Shown here in pieces: positions 25,353-32,073 of a stretch of DNA of 50,335 nucleotides (position 1 is the first letter of the stretch; each line of letters starts with the position of its first letter). A program made the position numbers and the translations under genes. The DNA lies in the NCBI GenBank assembly GCA_017302015.1, contig JAFLEE010000031.1, positions 1 to 50,335 on the forward strand. Direction: 5' to 3'. The notes beneath the pieces were generated by a model, which was given only the letters and a program-made list of their open reading frames with translations, searched no databases and was not told where the DNA came from. Origin of the DNA: Spirochaetota bacterium. GTDB taxonomy: Bacteria; Spirochaetota; UBA12135; COTS27; JAFLEE01.

Positions 25353-25361
25353 TGCTAAAAT
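25353..25361 (+). promoter_or_regulatory. Extended -10 promoter of the rhomboid gene
   Basis: TGCTAAAAT matches the extended -10 form (TGN then TAAAAT). The ATG at 25383 is 21 bases downstream. Confidence 0.5.
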
Positions 25362-25378
25362 GTCCTGAAAATCAGGAC
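25362..25378. promoter_or_regulatory. Perfect palindrome over the rhomboid transcription start
   Basis: GTCCTGA and TCAGGAC flank AAA directly after the -10 box. The right arm contains AGGA, the only ribosome-binding-site-like sequence before the ATG at 25383. As DNA it could be an operator over the transcription start. As RNA the left arm would be transcribed only if the start is earlier than expected. Confidence 0.45.
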
Positions 25379-25382
25379 TTTC

Positions 25383-26456
25383 ATGGCACGACCACGCTTC
25401 AGCCTCGGAATTTTCGACTATCTGCCGGTGTCCGTTCGCACCATCCTCCTCGTCAATTTCATCCTCTTCCTCCTGGCCCAATTCGACGGGACCGGCGTGC
25501 CCATCCGCCTGTTCCTGCCCCTGAACTTCCAGGCCTTCTTCCACGGGGCTCTCTGGCAGCCGCTGTCCTATTTCTTCATCCACACCGACTTCTTCCACAT
25601 CCTCTTCAACATGCTCGCCTTCTACTGGATGGGGAAGGAGCTCGAGGAGCTCTGGGGGACGAAATCCTTCTCCTACTTCTACCTCTTTTGCGGCATCTTC
25701 TCGGGGCTCTTCATCCTCTTCTGGGATAGCGTGGGCCTCCTCGGCTCCGCCGCCTGGGATTGGTTCGGCGATTTCCGCGAGATCCCCAACGTGGGCCTGC
25801 TCGCCCTCGGGAAGGCGATCGGGGTGAAGTTCACCGCCGCCATGGCCGTCCCCGGAGACCTGGAACCGCTCGCGGCCGCCGGGTTCGGGTCCTCCACCCT
25901 CGGGGCCAGCGGCGCGGTCCTCGGACTGCTCATCGCCTATTGCCTCTACTATCCCGACCGACAGATCCTCTTCTTCTTCGTGATCCCCATGCGCATGGCC
26001 ACCTTCATCTACATCTCCATCGCCATCTCGTTCTTCTTCATGGTCTTCCCCGGCCTGTGGCCCTTCAAGGTGCAGGTCAGCCACGCGGCCCATTTCGGCG
26101 GCATCCTCGCGGGATTCTTCGCGGTGCGCCTCTTCAAGGCCAACCCCCGTTTCCGCCCGGCCAATAATTCCCTCGATTCCTTCTTCCAGGGCGTGCGCGC
26201 GCGCCTCGGCATGGGCCGCCGCACCGTGTGGGCCTACGAGACCCCGGTGAAGAAGCCCTCCCTCTTCGCCCGGCTCTTCGGCAAGAAGCCCAAGGCGGTC
26301 CTCGACGAGAGCCGCATGAGCGACCGGGAGATCGAGGAGAAGATCGACGACCTGCTGGGGGTCATCTCCCGCAAGGGCCTCAAGGGCCTCTCCATCCAGG
26401 AGCAGCTCTTCCTCGACCGCGTCGCCACCCTCTACCGGCATAAATTCCCCGATTAA
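25383..26456 (+). CDS. Rhomboid-family intramembrane serine protease
   Basis: Rhomboids cleave membrane proteins within the bilayer. The 357-aa protein has six or seven membrane segments in residues 15-255. It has HIDFF-like FFHILFNMLAFYWMG (TM2), the catalytic serine motif GASGAVLG and the catalytic histidine in SHAAHFGGILAG. The C-terminal 95 residues are soluble and charged, ending in DREIEEKIDDLLGVISRKGLKGLSIQEQLFLDRV, a common tail in one bacterial rhomboid group. It is 13 bases from the M23-like gene and shares its transcript. Confidence 0.9.
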   Translation: MARPRFSLGIFDYLPVSVRTILLVNFILFLLAQFDGTGVPIRLFLPLNFQAFFHGALWQPLSYFFIHTDFFHILFNMLAFYWMGKELEELWGTKSFSYFYLFCGIFSGLFILFWDSVGLLGSAAWDWFGDFREIPNVGLLALGKAIGVKFTAAMAVPGDLEPLAAAGFGSSTLGASGAVLGLLIAYCLYYPDRQILFFFVIPMRMATFIYISIAISFFFMVFPGLWPFKVQVSHAAHFGGILAGFFAVRLFKANPRFRPANNSLDSFFQGVRARLGMGRRTVWAYETPVKKPSLFARLFGKKPKAVLDESRMSDREIEEKIDDLLGVISRKGLKGLSIQEQLFLDRVATLYRHKFPD

Positions 26457-26469
26457 GTTAGGGCCCGCG

Positions 26470-27396
26470 ATGACCGATCCACAAGGGATGGAGAAAAGGG
26501 GATTCTGGGAGCGGCTGCGCGCCGCCCTGCGCGCCTTCGTGGAGCAGGGGCGGCGCAAATGGACCGTCATGGTCATCCCCCATTCCGAGCAGCAGAGCCG
26601 CAATTACCGCCTTTCCAATTTCGTGCTCTGGGCCGTCCTGGGCTCCTTCACGCTGGCGGCCATCGTGGCCGCCGTCTCCCTGGTGGGCTACACCGTCCAA
26701 TTCAAGGAACTCCTGCGCCTGGAGCGCTCGAAAGACCTCCACGCGGCCAATCTGGCCGCCTATGGGCGGGAGGTCGATCGACTGGGGCGCGGCATCAAGC
26801 CCTTCCAAACCCAGATGGCCTCGTTCCTCTCCAAGGCGCCCGCCTCGGGCCCCCGCTTCCAGGGCATCGGCGGCCGCGACCTCAGCCTGGATGAACTGGG
26901 CGGATCCCTCAAGTCCTACCTCAACCAGCAAACCCGCCCCCAGGAGGCCACCCGGGGCGTCGCCGACCACGAAGATTTCCTGCGCGATTGCGCCGACCTC
27001 ATCCGCCAGAGCGCCCGCTTCGCGGAGAAGCGCAAGGGGTTCTTCGCCGTGCTGCCCACCCTTTGGCCCGTGAAAGACGGCATCGGCTCCGTCACGCGGG
27101 AGCCCGGCAGCGAAAACCTCCTGCGCCTCGGCCTGCCTCCCGGCACGCCCATCGTCGCCAGCGGCGACGGCCAGGTGGCCGCCATCGCCCCCGGGGAACA
27201 GGGCCTGCTCACCGTGCGCCTCGACCACGGCTTCGGCTTCTTCACCGAATACCGCGCCCTCAACCACACGCTGCTGTCGCCCAAGGACCACGTGAAGAAG
27301 GGCGAGGTCATCGGCCTCTCCTCGTCCCGCCTCGTCTATATCGTGCAGGTCGCCGGCACCTGGGTCGACCCGCTCTATTTCTCCACGGTCCGCTAG
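26470..27396 (+). CDS. Membrane-anchored M23-like protein, probably inactive
   Basis: The 308-aa protein has one N-terminal membrane segment (residues about 50-75, LWAVLGSFTLAAIVAAVSLVGY). A helical stretch follows, then a C-terminal LytM/M23 fold, recognisable from PGTPIVASGDGQVAAIAPGEQ, LTVRLDHGFGFFTEYRALN and VKKGEVIGLSS. Active M23 peptidases need an HxxxD and an HxH zinc motif. Here the first is replaced by NLLRLGL and the second by a segment with SRLVYIVQV, so the zinc ligands are missing. The role may resemble EnvC-like regulators of peptidoglycan enzymes. It is cotranscribed with rhomboid. Confidence 0.8.
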   Translation: MTDPQGMEKRGFWERLRAALRAFVEQGRRKWTVMVIPHSEQQSRNYRLSNFVLWAVLGSFTLAAIVAAVSLVGYTVQFKELLRLERSKDLHAANLAAYGREVDRLGRGIKPFQTQMASFLSKAPASGPRFQGIGGRDLSLDELGGSLKSYLNQQTRPQEATRGVADHEDFLRDCADLIRQSARFAEKRKGFFAVLPTLWPVKDGIGSVTREPGSENLLRLGLPPGTPIVASGDGQVAAIAPGEQGLLTVRLDHGFGFFTEYRALNHTLLSPKDHVKKGEVIGLSSSRLVYIVQVAGTWVDPLYFSTVR

Positions 27397-27409
27397 AACC
27401 CCCGCGGCA

Positions 27410-27685
27410 TCAAGCCGACCAATGGGTCTTGATCGCCTCGTGGTCGCCTTGGGCGGCGCGCAGGCGGCGTAGTACATCGCGGCGCCTGCGGGAAAGCAGG
27501 GACAAATTATGGTCGAAGAGGCGGCGCACGTGGGCCAGCCGGTGGGCGTCGAGGCGCCCCTCGCGCCGCTCCTCCTCCATGCGCTCCGTTAGGAGCGCGC
27601 ACAGGTTCCCGGCCAGGAAGGCCTGCCCCGCCTCTACCGCCCGCCGCTGGAGGTCGAGTAGGAAATCGACATCGCGGAAGGACAT
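27410..27685 (-). CDS. Small protein downstream of fliS
   Basis: I do not recognise the family. The 91-aa protein is Arg- and Leu-rich and predicted helical (RAVEAGQAFLAGNLCALLTERM; LFDHNLSLLSRRRRDVLRRL). It starts 14 bases after the fliS stop on the same strand, the place where many flagellar operons have fliT or another small helical chaperone, so a FliT-like role is possible. Nothing in the sequence proves it. Confidence 0.55.
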   Translation of the reverse strand: MSFRDVDFLLDLQRRAVEAGQAFLAGNLCALLTERMEEERREGRLDAHRLAHVRRLFDHNLSLLSRRRRDVLRRLRAAQGDHEAIKTHWSA

Positions 27686-27699
27686 GGGGCGCGCCGCCT

Positions 27700-28125
27700 T
27701 TAGCCCTTGAGGGAGAGCCCACCGAGGGGCGCCCTGCCGGGCCGGGATTCGGTCTTGGAGGAGGCAATCGTCCGCCAGGCGGAGAGCAGGTCTTCGAGCA
27801 GGTCGCGCACCTCCGCCAGGGGCTCCTTCTTCTTGTCCATATTGCCCTTCGTCAGCCGCTCGATCATGTAGGCGTAGATGCTCTTGAGGCGCACGGCGAG
27901 TTCCCCGCCGGCCTCGAGGTTGAGGCTGGAACGCAGTTCATCGAGGATCTCGGTGGCCTTCTGCAGGTTGAGGTTGACCTGGTCGTAGGTGGAGAAGTGC
28001 ATCTTGTCGATGGCGAGGTCGATGTAGCGGATGGCGCCCTCGTAGAGCATGACCACGAGGCGGCCCCCGTCGGAGGTCGCGATCTGGGTCTGTTGGTACT
28101 GCTTGAGCAGGTCTTTGGGGTACAT
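27700..28125 (-). CDS. fliS: Flagellar export chaperone FliS
   Basis: FliS binds flagellin in the cytoplasm and stops it from polymerising early. The 141-aa protein has the family start (YPKDLLKQYQQTQIATSD), the conserved GGRLVVMLYEGAIRYIDLA, and NLQKATEILDELRSSLNLEAGGELAVRLKSIYAYM. Length and motifs are typical. It follows xseB by 39 bases and precedes the small gene at 27410. It shows that the organism is flagellated, though no other flagellar gene is in the window. Confidence 0.94.
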   Translation of the reverse strand: MYPKDLLKQYQQTQIATSDGGRLVVMLYEGAIRYIDLAIDKMHFSTYDQVNLNLQKATEILDELRSSLNLEAGGELAVRLKSIYAYMIERLTKGNMDKKKEPLAEVRDLLEDLLSAWRTIASSKTESRPGRAPLGGLSLKG

Positions 28126-28164
28126 CGGCGTTCTTCTTAAGGATCGGCTTTTGGGCCCGGAGGT

Positions 28165-28449
28165 TTAGCCTTCCGCCGGCTCGTCCTTCTCGGGGAAGGG
28201 CTCGGAAATCGGCTTGCCCTCGGCGTCGACCCCGGTGACGAGCTCGATCTTGCGCTCGTAGGCGTCGAGGCGCTTCTTGAGGGACCGGCTGATGCGCACG
28301 GCCTCCTCGAACTTGGCGAAGGAACTATCGAGGTCGAGGCGGCCGCCCTCCAGGGCCTCGACGATGGCCTCCAAGGTCTTGAGGGACTCCTCCACCGGCT
28401 TCTCGTCGGCGGCCGCCTGCGCGGCCTCGGGTTTCGCTTTCGCGCTCAT
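28165..28449 (-). CDS. xseB: Exodeoxyribonuclease VII small subunit
   Basis: XseB is the small subunit of a single-strand exonuclease. The 94-aa protein has the conserved core VEESLKTLEAIVEALEGGRLDLDSSFAKFEEAVRISRSLKKRLDAYERKIELV. The start at 28449 is chosen because the family homology begins just after it and the ATG overlaps the upstream stop (ATGA), indicating coupled translation. Longer in-frame readings cover the upstream gene. No xseA is in the window. Confidence 0.9.
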   Translation of the reverse strand: MSAKAKPEAAQAAADEKPVEESLKTLEAIVEALEGGRLDLDSSFAKFEEAVRISRSLKKRLDAYERKIELVTGVDAEGKPISEPFPEKDEPAEG

Positions 28450-29165
28450 GTCCGCTTCTCCTCTTCCCGCCGCCAGGGTCCGAGGGCCTTGCGCACCCGC
28501 TCCAGCAGCGCCCCGCCGGATTCGGCGAGGTTTTCCATCTCTTTTTCGGCGTCGGTGAGGGCCTTGAGCCCCTCGAGGAGGGCCTCCACCTGGGCGCGGT
28601 CCTTGATCCGCTCGCGGTCCTGGCGGAAGGGCTCGACGAGGCCCTGGAGTTCGGGGAACTCGGAGAACCGGTTCAGGTACTTCCGGTAGAGTTTGATCTT
28701 CTGGAACCCGTCGCGGGCGGATTTGAGTTCCTCGCCCAGGCGCATGAGCACCCGGCGCATGGCCAGGCGGCGCTCCACCCCGTGGAGGCCCTCGGCCCAT
28801 TTCGAGAGGGTGGCGAGTTCGGGGGTGAGGCTATCGAAGGCCGCGGCCTTGGCCGCCGTTTCCCCGAGATCCGAAGGATCGACTTGGGCCAGCAATGTCT
28901 GCACCTGGGCCTTGAGCGCTTCGCGCTCGTACTCGGCCCGTTCCCGGGCCTCCTTCGCCAACCCCGCTTGATAGCGGGCTTCGGCCAATTCGCCCTTGAG
29001 TTTCTCGAAGGTTTCGGGGGCCTCGGTGGCCCGCTCCCCCATCAATTTACGCCACCAACTCCGCAGGCGCTCCCGGCGCTGGGTGCTGCGGGCTTGGGAG
29101 CGGGAACGCCTCAGATTGCGGGAGAGTTCGAGTTCGCCGGGATGGGGCAGTCGCAGGGATTCCAT
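28446..29165 (-). CDS. Coiled-coil protein of unknown function
   Basis: I do not recognise the family. The 239-aa protein is strongly charged and mostly helical, with coiled-coil character at about 45-95 (FEKLKGELAEARYQAGLAKEARERAEYEREALKAQVQTLL) and again in the C-terminal half (ALLEGLKALTDAEKEMENLAESGG). It has no signal peptide. The ATG directly follows the stop of the lipoprotein gene with no gap, and its own stop overlaps xseB, so all three are translated from one transcript. Confidence 0.72.
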   Translation of the reverse strand: MESLRLPHPGELELSRNLRRSRSQARSTQRRERLRSWWRKLMGERATEAPETFEKLKGELAEARYQAGLAKEARERAEYEREALKAQVQTLLAQVDPSDLGETAAKAAAFDSLTPELATLSKWAEGLHGVERRLAMRRVLMRLGEELKSARDGFQKIKLYRKYLNRFSEFPELQGLVEPFRQDRERIKDRAQVEALLEGLKALTDAEKEMENLAESGGALLERVRKALGPWRREEEKRT

Positions 29166-30464
29166 CTAGCGCACCTCCAGGCTGAAGGCGAAGGGACACT
29201 CGGGGTCGAGCCGCAGCAAATGCCGCGCCAGGAGGTCGCTCGGGGCGAGTTCCTTGCGCGACTCATTGTAGTGGAAGAAGGCCGGACGCCCCAAGGCGTA
29301 GCGGGTATAAGGATTGTCGCGGGAGGAAGCCCGCAGCGCGATCTGCCCGTGGAGGGCATGCTGGAGCGCGATGCCCCGGCTTCGCCAGGCCTTCGCGGGA
29401 TGCCCGTTGAGGAAGGCCGCGGTCTTCTCGGCGCCGCGCAGGTACTCCCCCCGGTAATAATCGAGGACGATGCGGCGGAAGGCCCGGGCATCGCGGCCCT
29501 CGGGGGATTCGGGGCCGAGCCAGCGGGATTCCATGAAGCCGAAGCGCCCATCCCCGAAGCGGATGCGGACCCAGGGCCGGGGCCAGATCGTGGCGTTGGT
29601 GACCACGGAAGGCTCGACCTCGTTGGAGGCGCCCTCGGAGGCTACGGGATCTTCGTCGCAGAACGAGAGCACCGCGACCTCCTCCCAGGGGGCGAGGGAA
29701 GCCAGGATGCGCGACTTCACGGTATGGGGCCGATTGCGCGCCTTGGCGAAGGCCCCCGTGACCGCGTGCATGCGCGCAGCCCCATCGCGGGTCTGGGCGC
29801 ATTGGCCCGCCAGATTGGTGGCGTCGCGCCAGCGCTCGAGGCGCTTCCCGGTGAGGTTCGAGGCGGGGAAAAAGCCGGGGTCGAGGAGGGCGCTCGAAAG
29901 ACCCGGCGTATCGGGATAGCGGCGCACCAGGAAATCGGCCAATGCGAGATTGCTTTTCGCGTCCCCAGCGTCGACGACCTTCTGGAAGGCGGGCATCCAC
30001 AGGAGGGCGGCCACCCTCTTCTCGAGTTCGTAATTGAGGCGGCTATCGCAGAGGGCCTGGAGGTGGGCGTTGGAATAGGAATAGCCGCCCGACTCGCGGT
30101 TGGAGACCACCTTGAAGAGGGTGCGTTGCCCCCTGTCGAGGCGGAGGTACCAGGCGGCGAACGCGGGGGTCTCGGCGGCCTCGCGCAGGGTCAAGCCCAG
30201 TTCGTAGCTGAGCGCGCCGGTATTATCGCCGCCGACGGAACGCTCGAGGTATTGGAGGGCGTTGGAGAGGGCCCCGAGGGGGTCTTTACGGACGCGGAGG
30301 TCCCGAACCCTGGCGGCGGCCAATTCCTCGGCGTAGAGCGACGAGTTCACCTCTTCCGTCTCGGGGATGGACGCGGAGAACTCGGGGAACGGCGAGCGCA
30401 GGCAACCCGTGGCGATCAAGAGGGCCGCGGTGGCGAAAAGGAGGCGGAGGCGGGGTTCGGGCAA
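29166..30464 (-). CDS. Lipoprotein of unknown function, TTG start
   Basis: The 432-aa protein begins with a lipoprotein signal: PEPRLRLLFATAALLIATGC with lipobox ATGC. The mature part is helical and has a tetratricopeptide-like look around residues 60-230 (ALSNALQYLERSVGG; SNLALADFLVRRYPDTPGL). A more beta-like stretch at about 280-330 (VRIRFGDGRFGFMESRWLGPE) resembles an SH3 fold. No ATG or GTG fits, so TTG at 30464 is the likely start. It lies 9 bases after the tgt stop and 8 bases after TATAAT. The function is unknown; the layout suggests an envelope protein cotranscribed with tgt, xseB and fliS. Confidence 0.72.
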   Translation of the reverse strand: MPEPRLRLLFATAALLIATGCLRSPFPEFSASIPETEEVNSSLYAEELAAARVRDLRVRKDPLGALSNALQYLERSVGGDNTGALSYELGLTLREAAETPAFAAWYLRLDRGQRTLFKVVSNRESGGYSYSNAHLQALCDSRLNYELEKRVAALLWMPAFQKVVDAGDAKSNLALADFLVRRYPDTPGLSSALLDPGFFPASNLTGKRLERWRDATNLAGQCAQTRDGAARMHAVTGAFAKARNRPHTVKSRILASLAPWEEVAVLSFCDEDPVASEGASNEVEPSVVTNATIWPRPWVRIRFGDGRFGFMESRWLGPESPEGRDARAFRRIVLDYYRGEYLRGAEKTAAFLNGHPAKAWRSRGIALQHALHGQIALRASSRDNPYTRYALGRPAFFHYNESRKELAPSDLLARHLLRLDPECPFAFSLEVR

Positions 30465-30472
30465 GACGGTGG

Positions 30473-30478
30473 ATTATA
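30473..30478 (-). promoter_or_regulatory. Internal -10 box at the tgt/lipoprotein junction
   Basis: On the minus strand TATAAT overlaps the tgt stop codon and lies 8 bases before the TTG start of the lipoprotein gene. No ribosome-binding site is seen. It may start a leaderless transcript inside the operon. Confidence 0.4.
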
Positions 30479-31643
30479 GCGTTGCGGAATTTTCCGGGGC
30501 AAGTGGCTCGGAAGCGGCCCGATAGCCCTTGTGGAAATCGGCGCGCCACTGGGGAAAGCGGCCCTCCAGGATGGAAGCCCGCAAATCGGTCATGAGGCGC
30601 TGGAAGAAGGCCAGGTTATGGAGGGTCGCCAGGGTGCAGGCGTTCATTTCATCGCATTTAAACAAGTGGCGCAGATAGGCCCGGGTATGGCGTCGGCAGG
30701 CCGGGCACGGGCAGCCCGCCTCGATGGGCTCGTGGGCGTGCTCATGGCGCGCATTGCGCAGGTTCAGGCGCCCGGCGCGGGTGTAGACCGTGGCGTTGCG
30801 CGCATTGCGGGTGGCCAGCACGCAATCGAACATGTCGATGCCCCGGGCCGCGCCTTCCACCAGGTCTTCGGGTGCGCCGACGCCCATGAGGTAGCGGGGC
30901 TTCTGGGCCGGCAGCAGGGCGGCGGTCTCCCCGCACACCCGGTAGAGGGTCTCCTTGTTTTCCCCGACGCTTAGGCCCCCGATGGCGTAGCCCGGCAGGT
31001 CGAGTTCGACGAGGCCCGCGGCGCAGCGGGCCCGTTCTTCGGCGATGCCTTCCCCCTGGACGATCCCGAAGAGCGCCTGGGGTGAGGGATCCCCCTGTGG
31101 GCCGGGATGGCGGGCCATCTCATCCCGCGACCTCCTCGCCCAGGCCAGGGTTCGATCCACGCTGGTCGTCACCAGGGCGGGGGAACTTCCCCAGGCCAGG
31201 CACTGGTCGAGTTGCATGGCGATATCGCTGCCGATGGCGCGCTGGACCTCGAGGGCCCTCTCCGGGGTGAAAAAATGCCGGCTGCCGTCGATGTGGGATT
31301 GGAAGGCGTATCCCTCATCGCTCACCTTGCTTAGTTGCGCCAGGGAAAAGATCTGGAACCCGCCGCTATCTGTGAGGATCGGCCGCTCCCAGCCGCAGAA
31401 TTTGTGGAGCCCGCCCGCGCCCTTCAGCACCGCTTCGCCCGGGCGTAAGTACAGGTGGTACGTATTGGCGAGGGTGATGGGAACCTCGAGGGCCATGAGT
31501 TCGGGGTAAAGCACCCCTTTGATGGCCCCGAGCGTGCCCACGGGCATGAACACCGGCGTCGGGATCTTGCCCCGGGAAGTGAGGACTTCCCCGGCGCGGG
31601 CGGAAGTTTCGGAGCAGCGGTTGGCTAATTGAAAGGAAAACAT
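30474..31643 (-). CDS. tgt: tRNA-guanine transglycosylase
   Basis: Tgt exchanges guanine 34 of certain tRNAs for the queuosine precursor preQ1. The 389-aa protein has the substrate motif LTDSGGFQIFSLAQL, YAIGGLSVGE, the catalytic region GIDMFDCVLATRNARNATVYT and the zinc site CPCPACRRHTRAYLRHLFK with a later His (LATLHNLAFF). Length is normal for the bacterial enzyme. It lies downstream of tRNA-Val, separated by a 243-base stretch holding two hairpins, and heads the minus-strand run to fliS. Confidence 0.96.
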   Translation of the reverse strand: MFSFQLANRCSETSARAGEVLTSRGKIPTPVFMPVGTLGAIKGVLYPELMALEVPITLANTYHLYLRPGEAVLKGAGGLHKFCGWERPILTDSGGFQIFSLAQLSKVSDEGYAFQSHIDGSRHFFTPERALEVQRAIGSDIAMQLDQCLAWGSSPALVTTSVDRTLAWARRSRDEMARHPGPQGDPSPQALFGIVQGEGIAEERARCAAGLVELDLPGYAIGGLSVGENKETLYRVCGETAALLPAQKPRYLMGVGAPEDLVEGAARGIDMFDCVLATRNARNATVYTRAGRLNLRNARHEHAHEPIEAGCPCPACRRHTRAYLRHLFKCDEMNACTLATLHNLAFFQRLMTDLRASILEGRFPQWRADFHKGYRAASEPLAPENSATL

Positions 31644-31675
31644 TCAGAGTGGAATTGTGCCATCACAACCCATTC

Positions 31676-31697
31676 CCCCCCTCATGAGTGAGGGGGG
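31676..31697 (-). terminator. C/G-rich hairpin upstream of tgt
   Basis: CCCCCCTCA and TGAGGGGGG form a perfect 9-bp stem around TGAG, between tRNA-Val and tgt. No U-tract follows on the minus strand. It may end the tRNA transcript or fold in the tgt leader. Confidence 0.5.
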
Positions 31698-31721
31698 ATT
31701 CCTCGTCACGCAAGCCAGGTG

Positions 31722-31852
31722 GGGATCCGCTGCGGGGCCGGAGCCTGTTGCGCGCCCAATTCGATTCGTAGCGGCCATCCACGGTTATCAGCAAGTTCGT
31801 GGACGATGAAACCGCGCAACCGAGCACCGGCGGAGGCCCCGCAGCGGATCCC
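31722..31852. repeat. 131-bp long inverted repeat
   Basis: An 18-bp perfect arm pair (31722-31739 with 31835-31852; GGGATCCGCTGCGGGGCC) encloses further pairs: GTTGCGCG at 31747-31754 with 31813-31820, and TCCAC at 31778-31782 with GTGGA at 31799-31803. The whole folds into one long interrupted hairpin. It contains no gene. It could be a small non-autonomous element beside the tRNA or a structured RNA. Confidence 0.75.
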
Positions 31853-31886
31853 TGATACCGAAGCGGGACGAGGAAGGGGAGTTGAT

Positions 31887-31959
31887 TGGATGCTGACGGG
31901 CTTGAACCGCCGACCCCCGCCGTGTAAAGGCGACGCTCTACCAACTGAGCTAAGCATCC
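31887..31959 (-). tRNA. tRNA-Val (UAC)
   Basis: The 73-base cloverleaf is complete on the minus strand. The acceptor stem is GGATGCT/AGCATCC with discriminator A. The D arm is GCTC/GAGC. The anticodon stem is TCGCC/GGCGG, with loop TTTACAC giving anticodon TAC. The T arm is GGCGG/CCGTC with loop TTCAAGC. The CCA end is not encoded. Confidence 0.95.
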
Positions 31960-32053
31960 GGCCGAGAAAACCCGCCGCGGGCGACGTGTACCTGGGGTCA
32001 TTTTATCCTGGGGCCGCGATTCTCCCCCAATTCCCTCTCGGCCATACTTGTTC

Positions 32054-32059
32054 TATAAT
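32054..32059 (+). promoter_or_regulatory. -10 box of the sensor kinase gene
   Basis: TATAAT lies 14 bases before the ATG at 32074. The base run between them is pyrimidine-rich (GCTTCCTCCC) with no ribosome-binding site. The expected leader is about 8 bases. The best -35 match, TTCCCT at 17-base spacing, is weak. Confidence 0.45.
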
Positions 32060-32073
32060 GGCTGCTTCCTCCC

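Noticed and set aside
31663-32001. Open frame over the tRNA region reading LAQLVERRLYTAGVGGSSPS
   Set aside because: This peptide is the typical artefact of translating a tRNA gene; the cloverleaf of tRNA-Val explains it.
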